Shown piece after piece: positions 37,606 through 45,430 of a stretch of 57,646 nucleotides of DNA. This DNA comes from an uncultured Pelagibacteraceae bacterium (GTDB taxonomy: Bacteria > Pseudomonadota > Alphaproteobacteria > Pelagibacterales > Pelagibacteraceae): positions 1 through 57,646 of the forward strand of contig CACISL010000009.1 of assembly GCA_902589305.1 (NCBI GenBank), written 5' to 3'. A program made the translations under genes and the position numbers. Positions within the stretch are counted from its first letter, which is position 1, and the number at the start of each line of letters is the position of its first letter. The notes beneath the pieces are model-generated. The model worked only from the letters and a program-made list of their open reading frames with translations, was not told the origin of the DNA and ran no database searches.

Positions 37606-38904
37606 TTATAAATTATTTAATTTATTTGGTTTTGGACCACCGGTGAACCAATCAAGTAATTCAACTGTATGAATAATCGGAATTCTAGTTCCTGAGGAAA
37701 TTTGGGTCATACACCCTATATTACCAGTTGAAATAAAATCAGGTGAAATTTTTTCAATGTTCTTTACTTTATTTTTCAACAAAGATTTTGCCATTTTTTG
37801 ATGAAGGATATTATAAGTACCTGCAGACCCACAACATAAATGTCCTTCTGGTATTTCTAGAACTTCATTACCTGTTTTTGAAATTAAATCTTTAGGTTGT
37901 TGATGAACTTTTTGTCCATGCTGCATTGAGCAGGCTGAATGATATGCAATTTTATATTTTTTTTCAGTATTAAGATTTATATTCAGCTTTAAATTCTCAT
38001 CTAAGTACTCAGTAATATCTTTTGTTAATTCAGAAATTTTTTTTGCCTTTTTTTTCATATCTTTATCATTTTTAAAAATATGTCCGTAATCTTTTAGAGT
38101 TGTTCCGCAGCCTGATGTATTACTTATTATAGCATCTAAACCATTCTTAAGATATTCGTCATGCCAACTATTAATATTGTTCTTAAAAGACTCGTGAGCT
38201 AAATTTTGTTTACCTAAATGATGATTCAACGATCCACAGCAGTATATATCTGGCATTACAACCACTTCGACATTATGTCTATTTAAAAGTCTGATAGTTG
38301 ATTCATTTATCTCAGGGGATATGACTCTTTGAACACATCCAGTTAATAAGGCAACTCTTGAAACTTTTTTAGCTTTTTCGACCTCATAAACTTTTTTTTC
38401 TTTTAATTTCTTTCCAGGAATTTTATTAGGCATTAAGTTCAAAGCATTTCTTAAAAATTTTGGAAATAAAAAACTGAATGGTTTTATAATTTTGGAAGAC
38501 CAGGCCATTAATAAAAATATCTTTGGTCTTGGTAAGACGAATGAAAGAATATTTCTAAATAATCTATCTAGAAAAGGTCTTTTATAGGTTTCTTCTACAT
38601 AATTTCTTCCATGATCAATCAAATGCATGTAATTTACTCCAGATGGACATGTAGTCATGCACGAATAACAAGATAAACAACTATCTATATGTTTTGCAAT
38701 TTCTTTAGTCGCTGGTTTTTTATTTTCTAACATATCTTTGATAAGATATATTCTACCTCTCGGTCCCTCTAACTCTTCACCATTAATTCCATAAGTAGGA
38801 CAAGTAGCATTACACATTCCACAGTGAACGCATTTTCTTATTATAGTTTCACTTGTTTTATTGTCTTTGTCTTGAAGTTGTTTATCTGTAAATGATGTCT
38901 GCAT
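37606..38904 (-). CDS. glcF: Glycolate oxidase iron-sulfur subunit
   Basis: A 432-residue subunit that carries electrons from the flavin subunits of glycolate oxidase to the respiratory chain. Two [4Fe-4S] motifs are present: CVHCGMCNATCPTYG (C25, C28, C31, C35) and CLSCYSCMTTCPSG (C76, C79, C82, C86). Two CCG domains follow (CCGSLNHHLG and CCGSAGTYNILHQ). The start abuts the glcE stop. Confidence 0.94.
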   Translation of the reverse strand: MQTSFTDKQLQDKDNKTSETIIRKCVHCGMCNATCPTYGINGEELEGPRGRIYLIKDMLENKKPATKEIAKHIDSCLSCYSCMTTCPSGVNYMHLIDHGRNYVEETYKRPFLDRLFRNILSFVLPRPKIFLLMAWSSKIIKPFSFLFPKFLRNALNLMPNKIPGKKLKEKKVYEVEKAKKVSRVALLTGCVQRVISPEINESTIRLLNRHNVEVVVMPDIYCCGSLNHHLGKQNLAHESFKNNINSWHDEYLKNGLDAIISNTSGCGTTLKDYGHIFKNDKDMKKKAKKISELTKDITEYLDENLKLNINLNTEKKYKIAYHSACSMQHGQKVHQQPKDLISKTGNEVLEIPEGHLCCGSAGTYNILHQKMAKSLLKNKVKNIEKISPDFISTGNIGCMTQISSGTRIPIIHTVELLDWFTGGPKPNKLNNL

Positions 38905-40164
38905 TTAAATTCCTGTGTACATTTTTCCCGGGTTAAAAATTCTTTTCGGGTCAAAACTCCTTTTAATTTTTTCACTTATTTTATACTTAATTGGATCTAT
39001 TGTAAAAATATCAGCAGAGGCTTTGAGATCCTCCTCAACTTTAATCAATGTAATATAACCCTGATGTTTTTTTACTATATCCTTAATTTCATTAAGTATT
39101 TTCGTATTTAATTGATCAAATGAAGCCCAAATTAAACTACCTCCCCAATCAATAAAATATTTTATCTCGAAATTTTTAAATTTTTGTATAACTTTTAAAG
39201 TTTCGCTTATTGGAACAACAATTCTTAATAAGTTACTTTTTAAACTTTTAAAAACCTCTAAATTTTTTGTTTTATTCCAAAAAATATTACTTTGTTCATT
39301 ATCTAAAATTGAAAGCTCTTGATCTAAGAGACCTAATTCTTTAGATAATCTCTCTAATCTTTGATCTACGGAATTAATTGGGCCTTCAACTCTTATAGCT
39401 GTTAAACCTCCATCGTATGTAAGATCATTTAAAACAAAATTATTTCCAAAATAATCTGGATAAAATACGCCACCTGATGGATCGGTTGAAGATGATAAGC
39501 CTTTTCCAAGATAGTCCAATGCTTTTTTAAGATGAGGATTCTTTATTACCAAAGTTTTGCTAGTTTCTGGTTTTGGTAATACTTTAATTGAGAGTTCAGT
39601 TAATATTGTGAGTGTACCGAAAGATCCAGATATTAATTTACTTAAGTCGTAACCAGTAACATTTTTAACTACTGTTCCGCCAGATTTAATAGTTTCACCT
39701 TTTCCATTAATCCCTTGAAAACCAAGTATGTGATCTCGAACACTACCTACTTTGAATCTTCTGGGCCCAGCGAAATTACATGAGACAACTCCACCAATAG
39801 AGCCACTGTTACTTTCTCCAGAAAATAAGTAACCAAAATCATTAGGTTCAAATGCTAGTTGTTGATTATTCTTATCAAGCTCTTCTACAATTTCTTTAAG
39901 TGGTGTACCTGCTTTTGCTTTAATATAAAGCTCTTCAGGTTTATAATCAATTATTCCTCTATAACCAGAAAGGTCTAAAGTTTTTTCAGACTGAAAATTT
40001 CTTCCAATTTTATTTTTTGATTTTAAACAACTAATTTCTAAAGGAACGTTTTTTCTATGACAGTTTTTTACTATCTCAATAATTTCTTCTCTTGAAGATG
40101 GTTTAAAAATATTATTATTAAAATCTAGGGATGTCTGGGAATTTTGTTTTTCCTCCATGGACAT
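38905..40164 (-). CDS. glcE: Glycolate oxidase FAD-binding subunit
   Basis: A 419-residue FAD_binding_4 protein, subunit of glycolate oxidase. It shows LYIKAKAGTPLKEIVEEL, GGVVSCNFAGPRRFKVGSVR and GTVVKNVTGYDLSKL, the usual GlcE blocks, and ends in a family-like RIFNPGKMYTGI. I place the start at the ATG at 40164, preceded on the minus strand by a purine-rich GGAAGGAAGAG site; another ATG follows six bases later. This start overlaps the glcD 3' end by 47 bases. In E. coli all three subunits are needed for activity. Confidence 0.92.
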   Translation of the reverse strand: MSMEEKQNSQTSLDFNNNIFKPSSREEIIEIVKNCHRKNVPLEISCLKSKNKIGRNFQSEKTLDLSGYRGIIDYKPEELYIKAKAGTPLKEIVEELDKNNQQLAFEPNDFGYLFSGESNSGSIGGVVSCNFAGPRRFKVGSVRDHILGFQGINGKGETIKSGGTVVKNVTGYDLSKLISGSFGTLTILTELSIKVLPKPETSKTLVIKNPHLKKALDYLGKGLSSSTDPSGGVFYPDYFGNNFVLNDLTYDGGLTAIRVEGPINSVDQRLERLSKELGLLDQELSILDNEQSNIFWNKTKNLEVFKSLKSNLLRIVVPISETLKVIQKFKNFEIKYFIDWGGSLIWASFDQLNTKILNEIKDIVKKHQGYITLIKVEEDLKASADIFTIDPIKYKISEKIKRSFDPKRIFNPGKMYTGI

Positions 40165-41614
40165 GAACTCTTCCTTCCTCAGCACATTTTCTAAGTATTG
40201 GATAAACTTTGCCTGGATTTAATAATGAATTAGGATCTAAAGCCACTTTTATTGTTAATTGTTGCTGTATATCTTTATCATTGAATGCCTCACACATTAA
40301 TTCCCTCTTTTCAATACCTACCCCATGTTCACCAGTCAGTGCGCCACCTACTTTAACGCAATACTTTAAGATATCGGCTCCAAACTCCTCACATTTTCTT
40401 AAGGACTCTTTATCATTTGCGTCAAACATTATTAAGGGATGAAGGTTTCCGTCTCCAGCGTGGAATGCATTAGCTACTGGCAAATTATATTTCTTAGATA
40501 ACTTTGAGATTTCATTTAAAACCTCAGCTAGCTTTCCTCTAGGGATCGAACCGTCCATACACATGTAATCAGGTGCTAGAACTCCACAAGCTGGAAAGGC
40601 TGCTTTTCTACCAGCCCAAAATTTAAGTCTTTCTTCATTTGATTTACTAATTTTTAAACTTGAAGAATTATTTTTTTCAGCAATTTCTTTTGCCTTCTGA
40701 ATATAAGACTCAACTTCATGTTCTGTTCCGTCAAATTCTATGATCATCATTGCTTCAGCGTCAGTTGGATAGCCTGCTTTAGAATAATCGTTAGTTGCTT
40801 TTGTTAAAGCTTTATCCATTATTTCCATACCAGCTGGTATACATCCCTCTGCGATTATTTGTGCAACACAGTTTCCTGCATCTTCGATTGAAGGAAATCC
40901 CACTAAAGCAGCTTTAACAATTTCAGGAGATTTTAAAATTTTTACAGTTACCTCTGTTATTACTCCAAGTAAACCCTCTGAGCCTGTCATCAAGCCTAGG
41001 AAATCATATCCTTCTGCATCCATTGCTTTCCCGCCGAACCTAGTTATAGTTCCATCCATCAAGACCACCTCAATACCTAAAAGATTATTTGTAGTAGCGC
41101 CATATTTTAGAGAATGAACTCCACCAGAGTTTTCAGCAACATTTCCACCAATAGAACATGCAATTTGACTTGACGGATCTGGAGCGTAGTAAAAACCTTT
41201 ATCTTGAACAGCGTGAGTAATTGCTAAATTTGTAACGCAAGGTTGGGTTACCACACATCTATTTTCGTAATCGATTTCAATGATTTTATTAAATTTACCC
41301 ATTGCAATTAAAACACAATCCTCTAAAGGCATAGAACCTCCTGATAAACCAGTTCCAGCTCCTCTTGGAACCACTTTAATTTTATTTTCGTTACAATATT
41401 TTAAAATTTGACTGACTTCTTCAACAGTCTCAGGCATAACTACTAAAAGAGGCATTTGTCTGTACGCTGTCAAACCGTCGGTTTCAAAAGGTCTTAACTC
41501 ATCAAGACTCGAAAGAACATTTTTTGAATTTATAATTCCACGAAGATCTGAAGCAATTTTGTCTTTTTTAGACATAATCACATTATCAACTTTTGGCATT
41601 TGTAAACTGCTCAT
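40118..41614 (-). CDS. glcD: Glycolate oxidase subunit GlcD (FAD)
   Basis: A 498-residue FAD-dependent 2-hydroxyacid dehydrogenase subunit. The FAD region is VVPRGAGTGLSGGSMP, followed by PCVTNLAITHAVQ and SIGGNVAENSGGVHSLKYG. The C-terminal domain contains AFHAGDGNLHPLI and TGEHGVGIEKRELM, the catalytic-site blocks of the GlcD/D-lactate dehydrogenase family. The ATG at 41614 is preferred to a TTG six bases upstream. It starts eight bases after the aminotransferase stop. Confidence 0.94.
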   Translation of the reverse strand: MSSLQMPKVDNVIMSKKDKIASDLRGIINSKNVLSSLDELRPFETDGLTAYRQMPLLVVMPETVEEVSQILKYCNENKIKVVPRGAGTGLSGGSMPLEDCVLIAMGKFNKIIEIDYENRCVVTQPCVTNLAITHAVQDKGFYYAPDPSSQIACSIGGNVAENSGGVHSLKYGATTNNLLGIEVVLMDGTITRFGGKAMDAEGYDFLGLMTGSEGLLGVITEVTVKILKSPEIVKAALVGFPSIEDAGNCVAQIIAEGCIPAGMEIMDKALTKATNDYSKAGYPTDAEAMMIIEFDGTEHEVESYIQKAKEIAEKNNSSSLKISKSNEERLKFWAGRKAAFPACGVLAPDYMCMDGSIPRGKLAEVLNEISKLSKKYNLPVANAFHAGDGNLHPLIMFDANDKESLRKCEEFGADILKYCVKVGGALTGEHGVGIEKRELMCEAFNDKDIQQQLTIKVALDPNSLLNPGKVYPILRKCAEEGRVHVHGGKTKFPDIPRF

Positions 41615-41622
41615 AATCAATC

Positions 41623-42786
41623 CTACTTAAGCATTTTTGATATTTTATCTAGTGCTTTTTGAATGTTATCCCTTGATGCGGCGAAGCTAAAACGAACAAA
41701 ATCTACTGATGTTTTACCAAAAGCCGTTCCGGGAACAATTGCCACACCTGCCTCATGCATACATTTTTTTGAAAATTCACTTCCGCTCATACCGGTTCCT
41801 TTTACATTCGGAAAAGCGTAAAACGCACCGCCAGGCATGCTGCATTCAACTCCAGGTAAATCATTTAATCCTTTATGAATTAATTTTCTTCTCTGGTCGA
41901 ATTTTTCCATCATGTGATGAATAGAGTCATCGGGTCCATCTAATGCTGCTATTCCAGCAAACTGGGAAGGCGCATTTACACAAGAGAAACTATTAATAGC
42001 TAATTTAGTTACATGAGGAATTAATTTTTCTGGCCACACACTCCAACCCATTCTCCAACCTGTCATTGAGTAAGCTTTGCTCCATCCATCCAAGACAATT
42101 AATCTATCTTGTAAATCAGGATAATTAAAAAAGGTTGGCATTTCTTTTCCATCAAAAATTTGTCTACTATAAATTTCATCGCTAAGTATTGTGACATGCG
42201 GATGTTTCTTTAAACCTTCAGCAAGAAAATCGATTGCTGGCTTTTCAACAAAACTTCCAGTTGGATTATTAGGGTTTATTAAAATAACAAGTCGGGTTTT
42301 ATCTGTTATTGAAGATAAAATTTTTTCGGGATCAAACTTTAATTCTTTCTCTTTTGTCAAGTCATAAGGTACTGATTTAGCGCCAGTATAATTAATCATA
42401 GACTCATAAATTGGAAAACCAGGTGTTGGATGAACTATCTCAGCACCGGGCTCACCGATCATTTGTATCGCAAAATACATTGTAGGTTTGCCGCCTGGCA
42501 TTATCATAATTCGATCAGGACTAACTTCTTTTTTGTATAAACTTTTAATTTTTCTTGAGACTGCTTGCCTGCATTCAACAATCCCGTTCGCTAAAACGTA
42601 TCCATGGTGTCCTTCATCAATTGCTTTTTTTGCTGCCTCCATTATGTGTTTAGGCGTCATAAAATCTGGCTGACCTAAACCCAAGTGAATCATTTCTTTA
42701 CCTTGGGCTTCAAGTTTCTTAGCTTCAGCTAAGACGCTAAAAGCAGTTTCTGTTCCAAGTCTTTCTAAATTTTTTGCTAATTTCAT
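41623..42786 (-). CDS. Class I/II PLP aminotransferase
   Basis: A 387-residue fold-type I aminotransferase of the aspartate-aminotransferase I-gamma type. It has HLGLGQPDFMTPKHI, LINPNNPTGSF, ILSDEIYSRQIF and the Schiff-base lysine in LDGWSKAYSMTGWRMG, with the carboxylate-binding Arg in VDFVRFSFAA. Its position before glcD suggests that it transfers an amino group to glyoxylate or pyruvate, giving glycine or alanine. The specific substrates cannot be told from the sequence. Confidence 0.88.
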   Translation of the reverse strand: MKLAKNLERLGTETAFSVLAEAKKLEAQGKEMIHLGLGQPDFMTPKHIMEAAKKAIDEGHHGYVLANGIVECRQAVSRKIKSLYKKEVSPDRIMIMPGGKPTMYFAIQMIGEPGAEIVHPTPGFPIYESMINYTGAKSVPYDLTKEKELKFDPEKILSSITDKTRLVILINPNNPTGSFVEKPAIDFLAEGLKKHPHVTILSDEIYSRQIFDGKEMPTFFNYPDLQDRLIVLDGWSKAYSMTGWRMGWSVWPEKLIPHVTKLAINSFSCVNAPSQFAGIAALDGPDDSIHHMMEKFDQRRKLIHKGLNDLPGVECSMPGGAFYAFPNVKGTGMSGSEFSKKCMHEAGVAIVPGTAFGKTSVDFVRFSFAASRDNIQKALDKISKMLK

Positions 42787-42835
42787 ATTTTAAACCTAAT
42801 ATTTATTAATACTTTTGCATACTAGTTTTTTTGCA

Positions 42836-43984
42836 TCACCTATATGCAATTTTCGTTTTATTTAGCTCTTTTATGCTTTTACACCCAAGTAAAATCATAT
42901 CTCTCCTTATTTCATCCCTCATTCTTTTTAAAATTTGCTCTACTCCTTTTTGTCCCCCTGCTCCTAGTGCAAATAAAAAACCTTTTCCAAAACTACATGC
43001 AGTTGCTCCTAGAGAAAGAGCTTTAAGAACATGAGTTCCTCTTCGAATTCCACCATCCAAAATGATTTCAATTTTTCCTCCGACTTCATCTGCTATTGCT
43101 GGTAACTGATCAAAAGGTGATCTTGATCCATCAAGTTGTCTACCTCCATGATTTGAGAGCATTATGGCAGAAGCTCCAATATCAACTGCTCTTTTTGCAT
43201 CTTCTACTGACATTACTCCTTTTAAAGCAAACGGCCCTCCCCACTTCTTGACGACGTATTCAGCATCCTTCCAACTCATTGCAGGATCGTATTGTTCGTT
43301 GATATATTCCATTACACCTTTTGCAATACTTGATCCTTTCTTAGTCCAATGAGAAACATTAGCCAGCTGAAATCTTTCATGAGTCAAATAATTAAATGCC
43401 CATTTAGGATGCGTTGCAAAACTCATCAAACTTTTTAAGGTAAGCTTTGGGGGAGTTGTAAATCCCCATCTATGATCTCTCTCTCTATTTCCAGCAACAA
43501 CAGTATCAACAGTCAAACACATAGCTTTAAACCCAGAGTTTTTACATCTATCAATTAAATTATCTGTAAGTCCTTGATCTTTGTGAATGTAAAGTTGAAA
43601 TAGCTTTGGGCCTCCAGAAATGTTTGCTATTTCCTCAATTGATGAAGTAGCCATGGTAGACATACTGTAAAAAGTTCCAAATTTTTCAGCAGCTCTAGCT
43701 GAGGCTTTATCTCCATCATGATGGTAAAGCCTTTGCATTGCAGTTGGTGATAGGAATATAGGCAAATCAATTTTTTGTCCAAAAACTTCGGTAGATAAAT
43801 CTGGCTCACCCACGCTGGCTAGAATATTAGGAACTAAATCGCACTTTAAAAAGGACTCGGTGTTTCTTTTAAGTGTAGTTTCATCATCAGACCCGCCATC
43901 GATATAATGAAAAATAGGAGCGGGTAGATTTTTTTTTGCTAATTTTCTAAAATCATCAAAATTATAACAATCGTTTAAATTCAT
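42836..43984 (-). CDS. lldD: FMN-dependent 2-hydroxyacid dehydrogenase (L-lactate dehydrogenase/glycolate oxidase family)
   Basis: A 382-residue TIM-barrel flavoprotein. Family motifs are FHYIDGGSDDETTLKRN, LSPTAMQRLYHHDGD, FQLYIHKD, the FMN lysine in FALKGVMS, the catalytic histidine and arginine in LSNHGGRQLDG and ILDGGIRRGTHVLKAL. Both lactate dehydrogenases (LldD) and glycolate oxidases belong here, so the gene symbol is provisional. It lies upstream of the aminotransferase and glcDEF with a 49-base gap, which makes an L-lactate role complementary to D-lactate/glycolate oxidation by GlcDEF plausible. Confidence 0.88.
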   Translation of the reverse strand: MNLNDCYNFDDFRKLAKKNLPAPIFHYIDGGSDDETTLKRNTESFLKCDLVPNILASVGEPDLSTEVFGQKIDLPIFLSPTAMQRLYHHDGDKASARAAEKFGTFYSMSTMATSSIEEIANISGGPKLFQLYIHKDQGLTDNLIDRCKNSGFKAMCLTVDTVVAGNRERDHRWGFTTPPKLTLKSLMSFATHPKWAFNYLTHERFQLANVSHWTKKGSSIAKGVMEYINEQYDPAMSWKDAEYVVKKWGGPFALKGVMSVEDAKRAVDIGASAIMLSNHGGRQLDGSRSPFDQLPAIADEVGGKIEIILDGGIRRGTHVLKALSLGATACSFGKGFLFALGAGGQKGVEQILKRMRDEIRRDMILLGCKSIKELNKTKIAYR

Positions 43985-43989
43985 TGTTA

Positions 43990-44496
43990 TTAAAAATTTT
44001 TAGAAAAAGTTATTTGTTGATTGTCTGTTCCTGGATTTGTTTCACCCCAATTGTTATTAGAGATGTGGCTGTAGCTATAACTTAACTTAGAATTTTCAAA
44101 AATATTAAAACCTATTTTTATCTCACTCTTAAATTCCAAAACACTACCCAAATCTTTTCCATCCCCTTTTTCATAATACCCTGGTGAAAAACTTGGTAAA
44201 ATTTTTAATGGTCCTAAACCATATTGGCCTTCTACACCTGTATACAAGTAAGCTGAATTATCTCCAGTTATAAATGCTCCGGTAATAGGTTTAAACTTAC
44301 CTAAAAATGTATCTCTAAATAGATCAGGATTTTTGTGTTCTATACCAAGTAAAGATGTTTGATCATCTCCCTCTTTATCTATTACATCAAATGTTCCAGT
44401 ATAGAACGAGATATCTGAAGAACCATTATCAGCTTTAGCAGATGGAGCACAAACAATTAAAGCAATCCCAAGAAATGTTAAAAAAAGGTTTTTCAT
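43990..44496 (-). CDS. PagL-like outer-membrane acyloxyacyl hydrolase (lipid A 3-O-deacylase family)
   Basis: A 168-residue secreted protein with a signal peptide (MKNLFLTFLGIALIVCAPSAKA, cleavage after residue 22). The mature part is rich in alternating hydrophobic strands and ends in phenylalanine, the outer-membrane beta-barrel signature. Near the C-terminus comes H-I-S-N (H144, S146), then N-P-G, matching the 'H-x-S-N...N-P-G' pattern of PagL-type lipid A deacylases. I use the ATG at 44496, not the TTG 18 bases upstream. It is five bases from lldD and 47 bases after ccmH. The activity is inferred from the motif only. Confidence 0.65.
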   Translation of the reverse strand: MKNLFLTFLGIALIVCAPSAKADNGSSDISFYTGTFDVIDKEGDDQTSLLGIEHKNPDLFRDTFLGKFKPITGAFITGDNSAYLYTGVEGQYGLGPLKILPSFSPGYYEKGDGKDLGSVLEFKSEIKIGFNIFENSKLSYSYSHISNNNWGETNPGTDNQQITFSKNF

Positions 44497-44543
44497 TTTC
44501 TTAAAAAAATACAACTAATTAGTTAATATGTACAGTTAGCAAT

Positions 44544-44912
44544 CTATGTTTTTTTAACTTTTTTTCTAATTATATAAAGGATAATTAATCCTCCCAAAAA
44601 TAAAACAAAATAAGGCAAAAACCAAAGTGCTAGATTTTCCAAATTAAATTTTGGTTTGTATAGAATCCAATCTCCATACTTATCGGATAAAAAATTGTAA
44701 ATTTCTTCCTCAGATTTTCCTTTCTCTATAAGATCATTAACAACAAGTTTAAGAGTTACTGCAAAGTCTGAATTGGAGTCCGATATTGATTGTCCTTGGC
44801 AAACCAAACATCTAAGATTTTTATAAATCTTATTTTCATTTATAGTTTCATTTGAAGCTACATATGAATAAAAATTTATCAAAAGGAAAGTAAAAATTAT
44901 TTTTGTCCTCAT
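44544..44912 (-). CDS. ccmH: Cytochrome c maturation protein CcmH
   Basis: A 122-residue membrane-anchored periplasmic thiol-disulfide protein that keeps apocytochrome c haem-binding cysteines reduced. The signature LRCLVCQGQSISDSNSDFA contains the LRCxxC pair. A signal peptide precedes it, and a C-terminal membrane anchor follows (LALWFLPYFVLFLGGLIILY). It is the short form without the TPR domain (CcmI). Confidence 0.94.
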   Translation of the reverse strand: MRTKIIFTFLLINFYSYVASNETINENKIYKNLRCLVCQGQSISDSNSDFAVTLKLVVNDLIEKGKSEEEIYNFLSDKYGDWILYKPKFNLENLALWFLPYFVLFLGGLIILYIIRKKVKKT

Positions 44913-45430
44913 AATGAACTAACTATTTTTTTAATCTCATTTAAATCTTCAAAGTTCAAAGGGCCAACAAATTTTTTGATCACTATAAAATCTTTATCTA
45001 TTAAAATACTTTCAGGTATACCATAAATACCGAAGTTAACTGACTGTTTTCCTTTAATATCTTTTGCTAAATAATGATAGGGATTTCCTAAACTATCTAA
45101 AAAGTTTAAGGCGTTATCTTTTTTATCTTTAAAATTTACACCTAAAATTTTTAAATTTTTTATTTCGGATAATTCCATTAAAAAAGGGTGTTCGACTCGG
45201 CAAGGAGCACACCAAGATGCCCAAAAATTAATTAAAGTATAGCTATTTTTTTTCAAATTTTTATTAGTTATATAATTAATGCCTTCTAAACTTTCTAATT
45301 TAATTTGGTTAAGTTTATTACCAACTAAATTTTCCGTATCATAATTAGAAACCTTATTTAGGGATAAATAAAAAACTAATAATATAAAAAAAATAAATAC
45401 CGATATTGTTAATTTAATTGTTTTTTGCAT
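44909..45430 (-). CDS. ccmG: Thiol-disulfide reductase CcmG (DsbE)
   Basis: A 173-residue thioredoxin-fold protein anchored by an N-terminal membrane segment. The active site is FWASWCAPCRVEHP, and the cis-proline region is GIYGIPESILID. It reduces the apocytochrome CXXCH cysteines together with CcmH. Overlaps ccmH by four bases and ccmF by 17. Confidence 0.94.
   Translation of the reverse strand: MQKTIKLTISVFIFFILLVFYLSLNKVSNYDTENLVGNKLNQIKLESLEGINYITNKNLKKNSYTLINFWASWCAPCRVEHPFLMELSEIKNLKILGVNFKDKKDNALNFLDSLGNPYHYLAKDIKGKQSVNFGIYGIPESILIDKDFIVIKKFVGPLNFEDLNEIKKIVSSL

Noticed and set aside
42787-43989. A glycine riboswitch controlling the glycolate module, as SAR11 uses these for related genes.
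   Set aside because: The gaps before glcD, the aminotransferase and lldD are 5-49 bases, too short for a glycine aptamer, and no aptamer core was seen.
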